In this document: positions 1-7,153 of the stretch, piece after piece
Layout: every line of letters begins with the position of its first letter
Numbering within the stretch: position 1 is the stretch's first letter
Source: an uncultured Corynebacterium sp.
GTDB lineage: Bacteria; Actinomycetota; Actinomycetes; Mycobacteriales; Mycobacteriaceae
Reading direction: 5' to 3'
Length of the DNA: 14,472 nucleotides
NCBI RefSeq assembly: GCF_943914015.1
Contig: NZ_CALUAK010000063.1
Location: 1-14,472, forward strand
Translations under genes and position numbers: made by a program
The notes under the pieces: generated by a model
Told to the model about the DNA's origin: nothing
Database searches by the model: none
What the model saw: the letters and a program-made list of their open reading frames with translations, nothing else

Positions 1-888
1 AGCGTTGCCGAGCCGTCGCCGGTCCAGTTGCCGTAACCGACTAGATGCAGATTCTTCACCGCAGTTTCACGGCCGCGCATGCGGTGGCGGAATGGACCGA
101 GGGATGGACGGAAACCAGTGCACCAGATCAGATGGTCGTGGTCGAGCTCGCTCAAGCTATCGAAGATGGGGGTAGCGGTGAGCTGACCGGAGTTGCGAAG
201 CTCACGTAGATGAGGCAGTGCGACAATGTCCCCGAGGTTCGGGCCGGCATCGCCACCGAGAATTCGGCGGCGGCTGCGGAGAAACAGATCGCGACCATCG
301 ACATCATCAGGCATCCAGCGTGGCTGCTCAAGTGTGAACCATGTGACCTCCGACGTCCCGATGAGGTCCGCGACGATCTGGGCACCCGAGTTCGCCCCAC
401 CGACCACAGCGACCTTCGCACTGCGGAATGGTTCGGGGCCGGGGTAGGTCGACGAATGCCACTGGCGTCCGCGAAAAGTACCTGGATAGTAGGGCACGAA
501 GGGCGCGGACCACGTGCCTGTGGCAGCGACAACGTGTTCCGCCGTGAATTGATCAGCGGTCGTACTGAGGTAGAACATCCCTTTCTCATGGGACACGCTG
601 TGGACATCCACTGGGCGCCCGACCGGAAGGTCGTAGCTTTCCAGATAGTCGATGACATGGCTTGCCGGCGGGTATCCCGGGTAGTGCGGCATGGGCCAAC
701 CGGGCAGATTGGAGAATTCCGCGGCGGAGAAAAGCGTCAATGACGGCCACGTATGCAACCACGCTTCGCCGGGTTCCTCTTGGTTGTCTAGGATCAAGAA
801 GTCCACATTGAAGCGCCGCAAGTAGTATGCCGTAGCTAGGCCGGACTGGCCACCCCCCTACAACGATGGCAGTGTGATACTCAATCAA
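1..888 (-). pseudogene. arsO: ArsO-like FAD/NADPH-dependent monooxygenase, frameshifted and cut by the window edge
   Basis: Reading the minus strand and removing one G from the six-G run (plus-strand C at 853-858) gives about 295 continuous residues with no stop, running off the left edge. Seen: an FAD-binding loop VVGGGQSG near residue 12, the flavin-monooxygenase fingerprint FRGRQWHSSTY (about 449-481), an NADPH-binding loop VVGGANSG, a WCTGFRP segment, and LHLVGYGNWTG near the edge. This order and wording fit the ArsO family (about 350 residues), flavoproteins found in arsenic-resistance operons; the last 45-60 residues lie outside. As written, the frame fails at the glycine loop and stops at 586. 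The start drawn is TTG at 888, with AGAAGG 9 nt upstream. A better Shine-Dalgarno (AGGAGG, 915-920) instead feeds ATG 910, which ends after 9 codons at 881, so there may be a second indel. Family from recall; frameshift seen directly; pseudogene, sequencing error or phase variation cannot be told apart here. Confidence 0.8.
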
Positions 889-1205
889 TGGAGATCACCT
901 TCTCAGACATCATTCCTCCTATCGCCCGGAAGCGACGCCACACGCAGACAGGACAACACCAGCAACCCCACGACCCTGCTAGACAGACGCTTCATATCCG
1001 CAAGTCTAACCAGCGCAGTCAGAAAACTGCGGAACCCGCCACTCCGGCCTTTAGCCTGGCGAAGTGCGGAAAAGCACGATATCGAACTGGAATTCTCTCT
1101 TAATGCAGCCACCTCGGGATATGTATATAAAACGCCACTCGATGATGGTGCGGAAGCAGTACCTTGACCTACTGGATTGAAAATGCAGATCTAGGCGAGC
1201 CTGGG

Positions 1206-1228
1206 CCGGTAGCGAAGTCGCTTTCCGG
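1206..1228. promoter_or_regulatory. Imperfect inverted repeat upstream of the orphan gene promoter
   Basis: The arms are CCGG-t-AGCGA (1206-1215) and TCGCT-tt-CCGG (1218-1228), separated by AG. The repeat ends one base before the proposed -35 hexamer of the orphan gene. Position and symmetry would suit an operator, but no known regulator motif is recognised and the match may be chance. Confidence 0.25.
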
Positions 1229-1229
1229 G

Positions 1230-1256
1230 TTGATTGCTGCCCATCATGACTAAAGT
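1230..1256 (+). promoter_or_regulatory. Proposed leaderless promoter of the orphan gene
   Basis: A -10 hexamer TAAAGT lies at 1251-1256, 8 nt before ATG 1265, so transcription would start at or next to the start codon. A -35-like TTGATT is at 1230-1235 with a short 15-bp spacer. There is no Shine-Dalgarno, consistent with a leaderless mRNA. Confidence 0.45.
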
Positions 1257-1264
1257 TTCTTTAT

Positions 1265-2587
1265 ATGGAGAATGCAAGTAATGAACTGGCTTTCCTGGCA
1301 GACGGTAAAGGATTGCTCATCCTTAGCGAGGAAGACCGCTTCCCCTCCACCGCCGCGTCCGAGTTCGAGCCTTTGTCCCCGCAAGTCCTTTTCCGCGCCA
1401 GCAATGTGCTGAGCTCGATATCCGACCGCCAGTTTAAATCTGGCAAGTACTACAAGGCGACTGACGAAACCGCGATGATGCTTCAGCACCGCACCTCAAA
1501 GGGACCGGTTTCCGGAGTCCTGCGCCGGGGTGATCTTGGGCTCGCTGACAATCCAGGTCAGTTCTTTAAACACGCTTCTTTTCAAGAGGTGAAGTTTTCG
1601 CCAGCCATGACTTCGAATGCTGCCGGCATTGCCGCACAGGCGGCAATTGAGGCAGCGATCGCGGAAATCAAGGAGTATTTGGAGATTATCGATGAGAAGC
1701 TCGATGTTCTCCTTCGCCAGCGCAGAATTGATGCGCTGGCCCAGCTTGGCGGTATCCAGTACACGATTGAAGAAGCTGACGAACTCTACCGACGCAGTAA
1801 CAGCGTTTCGGCAACCACTTGGTCGAAGGTCGACCACCTAGGGTCAGCGCTAAATGGCATCGAGTCTTACGTCATCGAACAACCCGATGACGCAGTTGAT
1901 CAACTTCGGAAGCATCAGAACAATTCCAAGAAAATTGAGGCCCTTCTTGAAGGCCTGAAGGATGATCTGCGGCTTTGGTTAGGTGTCGCTGCTCGGAGCA
2001 TCTACCTACATGATCGGATATATGTCATAGAGATCGCTCACGTGAACGAGTTTGAGCCAGCCCAGCTGGATTCTCATCGGGAAGGAATCGTCGAAGCGCG
2101 CAAGGATCGATTGGAATCGACCACCCGCCGTTTGCTCGCGATGGATTCAGCCATCCGCGATGCAGCCAAACTGAGCAATCAGGTCTGGGTGACCAAACCG
2201 ATTCGCGCACGCCACATCACTGCACACGCGAACGATATTCACGACATCATCAGCGCGTTCGCGCAGCGTGTTCGGATGAGAGTGGAGGATGCGGAACGTC
2301 TCCAGGTCCAGGGCTGGCGTCAATCTGTGATGTCGCTAGCGGGAGACACGGTCAATGCTGCGAAAAGCGCCCGTCAGTCTGCGGTGGATCAGGCTCAGAA
2401 GGCCACTGAGAAAATTCGCGATATGAGCGAAGACCGGCTGCTTGCGAAGGCCGCTGAAATCGAAGCCAGACGGGAGAAGGAGGAGCAAAAAGCGCTCGAA
2501 TCAACCGGTGACGAGGATAATACTGAGGCTGAATCCCTTCCGTCGCGACGCGGTCTCCGCTTCCGCCGAGACGAGAAACGGTTGTAG
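1265..2587 (+). CDS. Uncharacterised 440-residue helical protein
   Basis: I do not recognise this protein as a named family. It has no signal peptide and no clear membrane segment. Residues 1-110 look like a mixed globular part (NELAFLADGKGLLIL, then RRGDLGLADNPGQFF). From about 118 to 160 there is an alanine-rich helix (GIAAQAAIEAAIAEI) running into a charged helix (EYLEIIDEKLDVLLRQRR). Residues 165-350 are mainly helical, with WSKVDHLGSALNGIE, LRLWLGVAARSIYLHD and an HITAHANDIHDII stretch. Residues 350-410 are likely coiled coil, followed by an acidic patch (GDEDNTEAES) and a basic tail (RRGLRFRRDEKRL). ATG 1265 has no Shine-Dalgarno but sits 8 nt after TAAAGT, fitting a leaderless start. 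A sampled stretch is about 47% G+C against about 67% in a fumC sample, which hints at transfer. The neighbours are two decayed genes. Helical, membrane-perturbing or scaffold roles are possible, none shown. Confidence 0.85.
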   Translation: MENASNELAFLADGKGLLILSEEDRFPSTAASEFEPLSPQVLFRASNVLSSISDRQFKSGKYYKATDETAMMLQHRTSKGPVSGVLRRGDLGLADNPGQFFKHASFQEVKFSPAMTSNAAGIAAQAAIEAAIAEIKEYLEIIDEKLDVLLRQRRIDALAQLGGIQYTIEEADELYRRSNSVSATTWSKVDHLGSALNGIESYVIEQPDDAVDQLRKHQNNSKKIEALLEGLKDDLRLWLGVAARSIYLHDRIYVIEIAHVNEFEPAQLDSHREGIVEARKDRLESTTRRLLAMDSAIRDAAKLSNQVWVTKPIRARHITAHANDIHDIISAFAQRVRMRVEDAERLQVQGWRQSVMSLAGDTVNAAKSARQSAVDQAQKATEKIRDMSEDRLLAKAAEIEARREKEEQKALESTGDEDNTEAESLPSRRGLRFRRDEKRL

Positions 2588-2593
2588 GGCACC

Positions 2594-2599
2594 TAGGCT
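2594..2599 (+). promoter_or_regulatory. -10 hexamer of the arfB remnant, leaderless layout
   Basis: TAGGCT lies 7 nt before ATG 2607 in the 19-bp gap after the orphan gene stop. No -35 match is visible at 17 bp. It suggests that the remnant had, or still has, its own promoter. Confidence 0.4.
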
Positions 2600-2606
2600 G
2601 GGCGGC

Positions 2607-2846
2607 ATGAACGACCTGACCATCGCGCCCGGCCCGGGGATCCCCGACGGTGCGGTCATCGCCGCCGCCGATCTCGCGGAGAGTTTCGCGAAATCGTCGG
2701 CTCCGGGCGTCCAGGGCATCAACACGACGGACAGCAAAGTCCAGCTTTCCATCGATGTCGCCGAATGCGCATCGCTTACCGACACCCAACGTCACCGTAT
2801 CTCGCGCAACCTCGAGCACCGCCTAGACGATTCCGTCTTTGGATAG
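2607..2846 (+). pseudogene. arfB: Truncated ArfB (peptidyl-tRNA hydrolase) with GGQ changed to GVQ
   Basis: The 79 residues match the N-terminal release-factor-like domain of ArfB/YaeJ, which hydrolyses peptidyl-tRNA on stalled ribosomes. Seen: a start like the family's (MNDLTIAPG, then GIP), the loop region SSAPGVQGIN at residues 30-39 where the family has SSGPGGQHVN, then TTDSKVQLSIDV and SLTDTQRHRI. The catalytic tripeptide is G34-V35-Q36 instead of GGQ, with two nearby changes (Gly to Ala at 32, His to Gly at 37). The protein stops after RLDDSVFG; the family continues for some 50 residues into a basic tail that enters the mRNA channel. None of the downstream frames restores that tail, so it looks deleted rather than frameshifted. 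ATG 2607 is preferred to the longer in-frame ORF because homology begins there and a -10 hexamer sits 7 nt upstream. Most likely a dead gene; a new role for the GVQ protein is not excluded. Confidence 0.75.
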
Positions 2847-2910
2847 GTCGGGCGCACGTGCATCTGTGTTTCGATCCTGGTCCTCTCGCTTGCACCTGTG
2901 ACACAGCCTC

Positions 2911-2943
2911 GTGCCCCCGAGCCGTAGCGTTCGGGGGAGCACA
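2911..2943. terminator. Possible bidirectional hairpin between arfB remnant and ychF
   Basis: CCCCCGA (2914-2920) pairs with TCGGGGG (2931-2937), and GTG/CAC extends the stem across a 2-nt bulge. There is no T-tract on either side, so it is a weak terminator at best. It lies between two convergent genes, where a terminator is expected. Confidence 0.4.
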
Positions 2944-3000
2944 ATAGCCCCAGTCCTCATCACGTCCCGGGATCAAAGAGTTCAGCGCAGAGGTTAAGCG

Positions 3001-4080
3001 CTACACGTTGAACTTGAACTCCACGATGTCGCCATCGCGCATGATGTAGTCCTTGCCCTCCTGGCGCACCTTGCCGTGGGCGCGGGCTTCAGCCATGGAG
3101 CCGGCCTCGATGAGCTCGTCGTAGGACACGATCTCAGCCTTGATGAAGCCACGCTCGAAGTCGGAGTGGATGACGCCGGCTGCCTGCGGGGCGGTCGAGC
3201 CCTGCTTAATGGTCCACGCGCGGGCTTCCTTCTCGCCTGCAGTAAGGAAGGTCTGCAGGCCGAGGGTGGCAAAGCCCGCCTTGGCCAGGGTGCTGAGACC
3301 CGGCTCGTTTTGGCCCACGGAGGCGAGCAGTTCGGCTGCTTCATCGGGCTCCAGCTCGAGGAGCTCGGTTTCCGTCTTAGCATCGAGGAACACGGCATCG
3401 GCCGGGGCGACCAGCTCACGCAGTTCTTTCTTCTTCGCCTCGTCGGTGAGCACAGCCTCATCGGAGTTAAACACGTAGAGGAACGGCTTTGCCGTCATGA
3501 GGTGCAGATCATAAAGGAGGGAGAGATCAATCTCGTCCTGCGCGCTGAACAGGGTGCGATCATCCTCGAGGATGGCCTGCGCCTTCTTCGTCTCCTCCGC
3601 CTGTTCCTTGATTTCCTTGCTCTTGCGTCCTTCCTTCTCCAGACGTGGCAGGGCCTTCTCAATGGTCTGCAGGTCCGCGAGGATGAGCTCCGTGGCGATG
3701 GTGGCAATATCCGTCGCCGGGTCAACGCGCCCGTCGACGTGGATGACGTTCTCATCGGAGAACGCGCGCACGACCTGACAGATCGCATCGGCCTCGCGGA
3801 TGTTGGAGAGGAAGGCGTTGCCCATTCCCTCTCCCTCGGAGGCACCCTTCACGATGCCCGCAATATCCACGAAGGACACGGTGGCCGGCAGAATCCGCTC
3901 CGAGTGGAACATCTCGGCGAGGACCTTGAGTCGCTCATCCGGAAGTTCAACCATGCCCTCGTTGGGGTTAATCGTGGCGAACGGGTAATTCGCTGCGAGA
4001 ACATCGTTTCGGGTCAGTGCATTAAAAAGGGTTGATTTGCCCACGTTGGGCAATCCGACAATTCCAAGTGTAAGGCTCAC
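3001..4080 (-). CDS. ychF: Ribosome-associated Obg-family ATPase YchF (OLA1)
   Basis: YchF is a conserved cytosolic P-loop NTPase that binds ribosomes, prefers ATP to GTP, and is linked to translation and stress responses. The 359 residues are close to the family length (about 363). Seen: P-loop GLPNVGKST at residues 9-17, the G3 motif DIAG at 72-75 followed by VKGASEGEGMGNAFL, a helical insertion about 133-190, NSDE at 205-208 in place of a canonical NKxD (expected for YchF), and a C-terminal TGS domain about 276-358 ending YIMRDGDIVEFKFNV. The start is GTG 4080, placing the P-loop at the usual distance from the N-terminus; it lies 8 nt after a -10 hexamer and has no Shine-Dalgarno. The gene is transcribed alone: the DUF2218 gene upstream ends 113 bp away. 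The matching M. tuberculosis gene is, from memory, Rv1112, also next to the ispH region. Confidence 0.98.
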   Translation of the reverse strand: MSLTLGIVGLPNVGKSTLFNALTRNDVLAANYPFATINPNEGMVELPDERLKVLAEMFHSERILPATVSFVDIAGIVKGASEGEGMGNAFLSNIREADAICQVVRAFSDENVIHVDGRVDPATDIATIATELILADLQTIEKALPRLEKEGRKSKEIKEQAEETKKAQAILEDDRTLFSAQDEIDLSLLYDLHLMTAKPFLYVFNSDEAVLTDEAKKKELRELVAPADAVFLDAKTETELLELEPDEAAELLASVGQNEPGLSTLAKAGFATLGLQTFLTAGEKEARAWTIKQGSTAPQAAGVIHSDFERGFIKAEIVSYDELIEAGSMAEARAHGKVRQEGKDYIMRDGDIVEFKFNV

Positions 4081-4088
4081 AGCTCAAT

Positions 4089-4094
4089 ATCCTA
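4089..4094 (-). promoter_or_regulatory. -10 hexamer of ychF, leaderless layout
   Basis: Reading the minus strand, TAGGAT is followed by 8 nt and then GTG 4080. No good -35 hexamer is visible. The spacing implies a transcript that begins at the start codon. Confidence 0.5.
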
Positions 4095-4193
4095 GCAATG
4101 TGCCCGCGCTGGGCTTTGGGAGCCTGGCACGCCCCTGCTTCGGTTATTCGCTTTTCGACGTTTCCCCGCGTCTGCTCACACCACGGCCATCTG

Positions 4194-4553
4194 CTACTTG
4201 CGCTGCTCTTCCTCATAGACGAAGGAGGAGGTTTCGCCGTTCTCGCGGACAAACTCGACCGTGAGCTCCCCCGGTTTGCCAAAGCGGACGAGGTGACGGG
4301 CGACGACCCCCTCAATCCGGACGATGCTGTCTGCCGGCCCCGTAAGCACCAAATCGAGCCGCCCCTCGCCAGCAGTCATGTCACACTGGACGCTGTCACC
4401 GGTGTCATCGATCGGGAAAAGTGCTGTCCCCGTGGCTGCGTCCTCATCCCAGTGCGCCTCAATTTTATGGCTGAAATGGCTGGCCAGCTGTTTGCCGTAG
4501 CGTGCCGGACGATCGGAGGCCACATGTGCAGCTGAAGTCATAGTCTCAGTCAT
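4194..4553 (-). CDS. DUF2218 domain protein
   Basis: A 119-residue soluble protein of the DUF2218 family, small proteins of unknown function common in actinobacteria and proteobacteria. Seen: the family's N-terminal signature RPARYGKQLASH (residues 15-26), alternating beta-rich segments with an acidic character, and the C-terminal block VVARHLVRFG near 83-92 followed by a strand ending in VEFVREN. ATG 4553 is chosen over the longer frame (4607) because TAAGCT ends 7 nt upstream of it. ATG 4539-4541, four codons later, is a second possibility. It is divergent from the AI-2E gene and in tandem with ychF, but ychF has its own promoter. The function is unknown; some DUF2218 proteins sit beside iron-uptake genes, but nothing of the kind is visible here. 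Confidence 0.88.
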   Translation of the reverse strand: MTETMTSAAHVASDRPARYGKQLASHFSHKIEAHWDEDAATGTALFPIDDTGDSVQCDMTAGEGRLDLVLTGPADSIVRIEGVVARHLVRFGKPGELTVEFVRENGETSSFVYEEEQRK

Positions 4554-4560
4554 GCAGCCC

Positions 4561-4566
4561 AGCTTA
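4561..4566 (-). promoter_or_regulatory. -10 hexamer of the DUF2218 gene, leaderless layout
   Basis: On the minus strand TAAGCT is followed by 7 nt and then ATG 4553. It shares a 93-bp divergent intergenic region with the promoter of the AI-2E gene. Confidence 0.45.
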
Positions 4567-4609
4567 GCCAAGACTAACCAAAAAATTCTAGGGAAAATGC
4601 GATTCACGG

Positions 4610-4640
4610 TTGCGCCAACCGACGGACTTTAGTGCAGAAT
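4610..4640 (+). promoter_or_regulatory. Possible promoter of the AI-2E family gene
   Basis: TTGCGC (4610-4615) and CAGAAT (4635-4640) are separated by 19 bp, with CAGAAT 6 nt before GTG 4647. The elements are imperfect and the spacer is long. The support is mainly positional, by analogy with the leaderless layout of neighbouring genes. Confidence 0.3.
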
Positions 4641-4646
4641 AGAGGT

Positions 4647-6059
4647 GTGACGAATTCTCATTCCGACGCTCCCAGGTCTGAGCTTGCCGACGACGCGACC
4701 GACGCTCGTTCCTCGGATGCTACAGCCGTCGCCGTCGGCTCACCGCAGTCTGCGGAAACGCAGGAGGCAATCGCCACGTTCAAGGAACTCCAGGAGCGGG
4801 ACAATATTGACCGCTCCAGCGTTCTTTCCGCCGGTGTGATCACCTTTTCGCACTGGTGCCTCCGCCTTCTCGTCATCGGGATCACCATGTACGCGGGGTG
4901 GCGGATCCTCGGCGCACTGTGGCAGGGCGTTCTCCCCGTCGCCCTTGCGCTTCTCATCGCATCGGTCCTGTGGCCCCCGGCCGCGTGGCTCAAGAGGCAC
5001 AAGCTTCCCGCCTGGCTTGCAGCACTCACCACGATGGTCACCGTGTTGGGTGCGTTTACAGCCATCATTGCGCTCATCGCACCAGGGGTGGCTCGCCAAT
5101 CACAAGCACTCTACTTCCAAACGATTGATGCGATCCAGCGCTTGCAGCTGTGGGCGCAGGAGCCACCACTGTCACTCAAGAATGAGGACTTTAACCGAAT
5201 CTTTGGCGAGGCAGTCACGTGGATTCAGCAGCAAGCCGGCAACATCGCAGGTGGCGTCTTCGCCGGATTAGGAGCCGCATCGTCCGCGCTGGTGCTCGTC
5301 ACAATCACCCTCATCATTACCTTCTTTGTGCTCAAAGACGGCGAACGTTTCATGCCGTGGGCCCGTGCGTTTACCGGCAGGCAGGTCGGCTGGCACCTCA
5401 CCGAGCTGCTCACTCGCTGCTGGAACACACTCAGCAATTACATCCGCGTGCAGGCTTTCGTAGCTCTCATCGACGCAGTTCTCATCGGTCTTGGCTTGGT
5501 CATTATGCAGATTCCGATGGCGCTTGCGCTGGCAACACTAACCTTCGTCGCTGGCTTCGTACCCATCGTCGGCGCATTTGTCGCCGGCACTGTGGCGGTG
5601 GCCATTGCCCTTGTCACTATGGGGCTCACCAAGGCGCTTATGGTGCTCGTTCTCATCCTCGTGGTGCAGCAGCTGGAGGGAAACGTCTTGTCCCCGCTCC
5701 TGCAGTCCAAGGCTATGAACCTCCACCCAGCTGTCGTCATCCTCGTCGTCACTGTCGGCGGTGGGATGTTCGGAATCGCCGGTGCCCTACTCGCGGTTCC
5801 TATCACTGCAACCTTTGCGGTTTTGCTGCGCTACCTGTCCGACATTGTGGCGCTGCGTTCCGGGGAGAAAACCGCCACGGACATCGACTTTGCCACGGTC
5901 GCCGGTTCCATCACCGGCTTGCGGGGCGAGGAGGCCGCCCGCCAGGCGCGTCGCCGAGCTGCCGAAAGCCCTGACGGCACCGACCCCGATTCCCTGCTAT
6001 CCCGCGCTCAGGAAGCAACAGCCTCTCTCGCACACTTGTTCCATAAATCTGGGGATTAA
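4647..6059 (+). CDS. AI-2E family transporter-like integral membrane protein
   Basis: A 470-residue polytopic membrane protein of the AI-2E exporter family (TqsA/YdiK/PerM type), whose members are linked to autoinducer-2 export or Na+/H+ antiport; substrate unknown here. Seen: a hydrophilic acidic N-terminus of about 60 residues, then roughly eight hydrophobic segments (about 70-88, 90-110, 123-147, 204-228, 270-290, 295-325, 330-342 and 360-395), with the family motifs FFVLKDGERF near 226-235, FVPIVGAF near 304-311 and QQLEGNVLSPLLQSKAMNLHP near 341-361. A cytoplasmic tail of about 70 charged residues closes the protein. GTG 4647 is preferred because of the upstream -10-like hexamer; GTG 4632, five codons earlier, is an alternative. 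rmuC follows 39 bp downstream with its own -10. From memory, M. tuberculosis has an AI-2E gene (Rv1101c) in the equivalent block. Confidence 0.93.
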   Translation: MTNSHSDAPRSELADDATDARSSDATAVAVGSPQSAETQEAIATFKELQERDNIDRSSVLSAGVITFSHWCLRLLVIGITMYAGWRILGALWQGVLPVALALLIASVLWPPAAWLKRHKLPAWLAALTTMVTVLGAFTAIIALIAPGVARQSQALYFQTIDAIQRLQLWAQEPPLSLKNEDFNRIFGEAVTWIQQQAGNIAGGVFAGLGAASSALVLVTITLIITFFVLKDGERFMPWARAFTGRQVGWHLTELLTRCWNTLSNYIRVQAFVALIDAVLIGLGLVIMQIPMALALATLTFVAGFVPIVGAFVAGTVAVAIALVTMGLTKALMVLVLILVVQQLEGNVLSPLLQSKAMNLHPAVVILVVTVGGGMFGIAGALLAVPITATFAVLLRYLSDIVALRSGEKTATDIDFATVAGSITGLRGEEAARQARRRAAESPDGTDPDSLLSRAQEATASLAHLFHKSGD

Positions 6060-6084
6060 TCAGCTTCGTGTGGTGCACACCGAC

Positions 6085-6090
6085 TACGGT
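6085..6090 (+). promoter_or_regulatory. -10 hexamer of rmuC, leaderless layout
   Basis: TACGGT is followed by 8 nt and then ATG 6099, in the 39-bp gap after the AI-2E gene. This supports ATG 6099 over the TTG at 6090, whose first base is the last base of the hexamer. Confidence 0.45.
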
Positions 6091-6098
6091 TGAACCAC

Positions 6099-7142
6099 AT
6101 GAATGCAACTGGCTTCATCTTCTTGCTGATTGGCGTCGTCATTGGCATTGTCGTGGGCTTTTTCCTCCGTGACCGCCAAGCATCCACCCGGTCAACTCCA
6201 CTCGCGCAGCTCCCCACCGCGGACCAGCTTGCCGACGCCATGGATGGCATCTCCTCCCGTCTCCACGCACTCGATGTGTCCCGTGCAGAAACGTCTGCTC
6301 GCCTGAACCAGGAGATGCAGCACCTCACACAGACAAGCCTCGCACTCGCGGGAAAAACCGATAAGCTCCTCACCACGCTCGGAGGCCCCGGCCTGCGCGG
6401 GCAGTGGGGAGAAATGCAGCTGCAACGAGTGGTCGAGCTCTCAGGAATGGTCAAGCACTGTGATTTTGATACCCAGGTGTCTTCGACCTCCCCCTCTGCA
6501 CGCATCCGTCCCGATCTCGTCATTCACCTTGCTGGCGGGCGGGACATCGTTGTCGATTCCAAGGTGCCACTGTCGGCGTACACGGATGCGCTCGAGGTCC
6601 ACGACCCAGAGGAACAGGCGGGGTATCTCCGCCGCCACGCGTACCTCATGAGGCAACATGTCACCCAGCTATCGGCCAAGGATTACGTCCGCGGATTCGC
6701 GCACACGCCAGAGTTCGTTGTCATGTTCATTCCTGCCGATTCCTTCCTCGACGCAGCCCTGAAATGCGATTCGGAGCTGTTAGAGTTCGCCTTCAGCCGC
6801 AACGTCATCATCGCTACGCCCTCAACGCTCATGGCGTTGCTGCGCACCGTCGCGCTTGGCTGGCAGTCGGCAGACGTGGAAGAAAAAGCAGGAGAGATCC
6901 ACGAGCTTGGCAAGCAACTCTACCGCCGGCTGTCGACGCTGAGCGAGCACTACGCCAAGTTGGGCGGACTTCTAGATAAGACGGTGGAACAGTACAACGC
7001 AACCATCGGCTCAATGGAATCCCGCGTGTCTGTCACAGCCAGGCGCTTAGCAGACCTCGACCTCGACAGCGGTACGCAGGGAGAGCTTCCAGTTCTCCCC
7101 CATGTTGACCGTCACCCGCGCCACTCTTCTGAGTTCATGTAG
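6099..7142 (+). CDS. rmuC: RmuC-family nuclease-fold protein
   Basis: RmuC limits inversions at short inverted repeats in E. coli and has a restriction-endonuclease-like core; its exact reaction is not settled. The 347 residues contain an N-terminal membrane anchor (residues 4-23), a predicted coiled coil about 40-92, then the family core: GPGLRGQWGEMQLQRVVE (97-114), RPDLVIHLAGGRDIVVDSK (137-155), which carries the PD...D-x-K nuclease-like residues (P138-D139, D153-K155), and FVVMFIPADSFLDAAL plus IIATPSTLMALLRTVA (206-251). ATG 6099 is supported by the TACGGT hexamer 8 nt upstream. The gene is short for the family (E. coli RmuC is about 475 residues) because the coiled coil is reduced. Its neighbours on the same strand are membrane proteins; exonuclease VII lies 2 kb downstream. 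Confidence 0.95.
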   Translation: MNATGFIFLLIGVVIGIVVGFFLRDRQASTRSTPLAQLPTADQLADAMDGISSRLHALDVSRAETSARLNQEMQHLTQTSLALAGKTDKLLTTLGGPGLRGQWGEMQLQRVVELSGMVKHCDFDTQVSSTSPSARIRPDLVIHLAGGRDIVVDSKVPLSAYTDALEVHDPEEQAGYLRRHAYLMRQHVTQLSAKDYVRGFAHTPEFVVMFIPADSFLDAALKCDSELLEFAFSRNVIIATPSTLMALLRTVALGWQSADVEEKAGEIHELGKQLYRRLSTLSEHYAKLGGLLDKTVEQYNATIGSMESRVSVTARRLADLDLDSGTQGELPVLPHVDRHPRHSSEFM

Positions 7143-7153
7143 CATGATCGGAG

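Larger units (their letters stand above)
889..1264. other. Intergenic stretch without a recognisable gene
   Basis: This 376-bp gap lies between the divergent ArsO-like pseudogene and the 440-residue orphan gene. On the minus strand one frame is open from a stop near 1186 to a TGA at 903-905, and that TGA overlaps the AGGAGG-ATGATG start signal of the ArsO-like gene, as in translationally coupled operons. Its translation matches nothing I know; its last 30 codons (from ATG 995) would give a basic, hydrophobic peptide beginning MKRLSSRVVGLLVL, without a Shine-Dalgarno. An AT-rich patch (ATGTATATAAAA, 1121-1132) could hold a promoter in either direction. An imperfect inverted repeat sits at 1206-1228. 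It may be the remnant of an upstream ars-type gene, but that is a guess. Confidence 0.4.

Noticed and set aside
210..743. 177-codon plus-strand frame at the left edge
   Set aside because: The minus strand gives a continuous, motif-rich flavoprotein over the same bases once one base is corrected, so the plus frame is a shadow.
1246..1281. 11-codon ORF MTKVSLYGECK overlapping the start of the orphan gene
   Set aside because: No Shine-Dalgarno, and the proposed transcription start lies downstream of its ATG.
3457..3468. NSDE in YchF instead of the NKxD guanine-specificity motif
   Set aside because: Expected for YchF/OLA1 proteins, which lack NKxD and prefer ATP; not a defect.
3076..4035. 319-codon plus-strand frame opposite ychF
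   Set aside because: Lies wholly inside ychF on the other strand; no Shine-Dalgarno, no family features.
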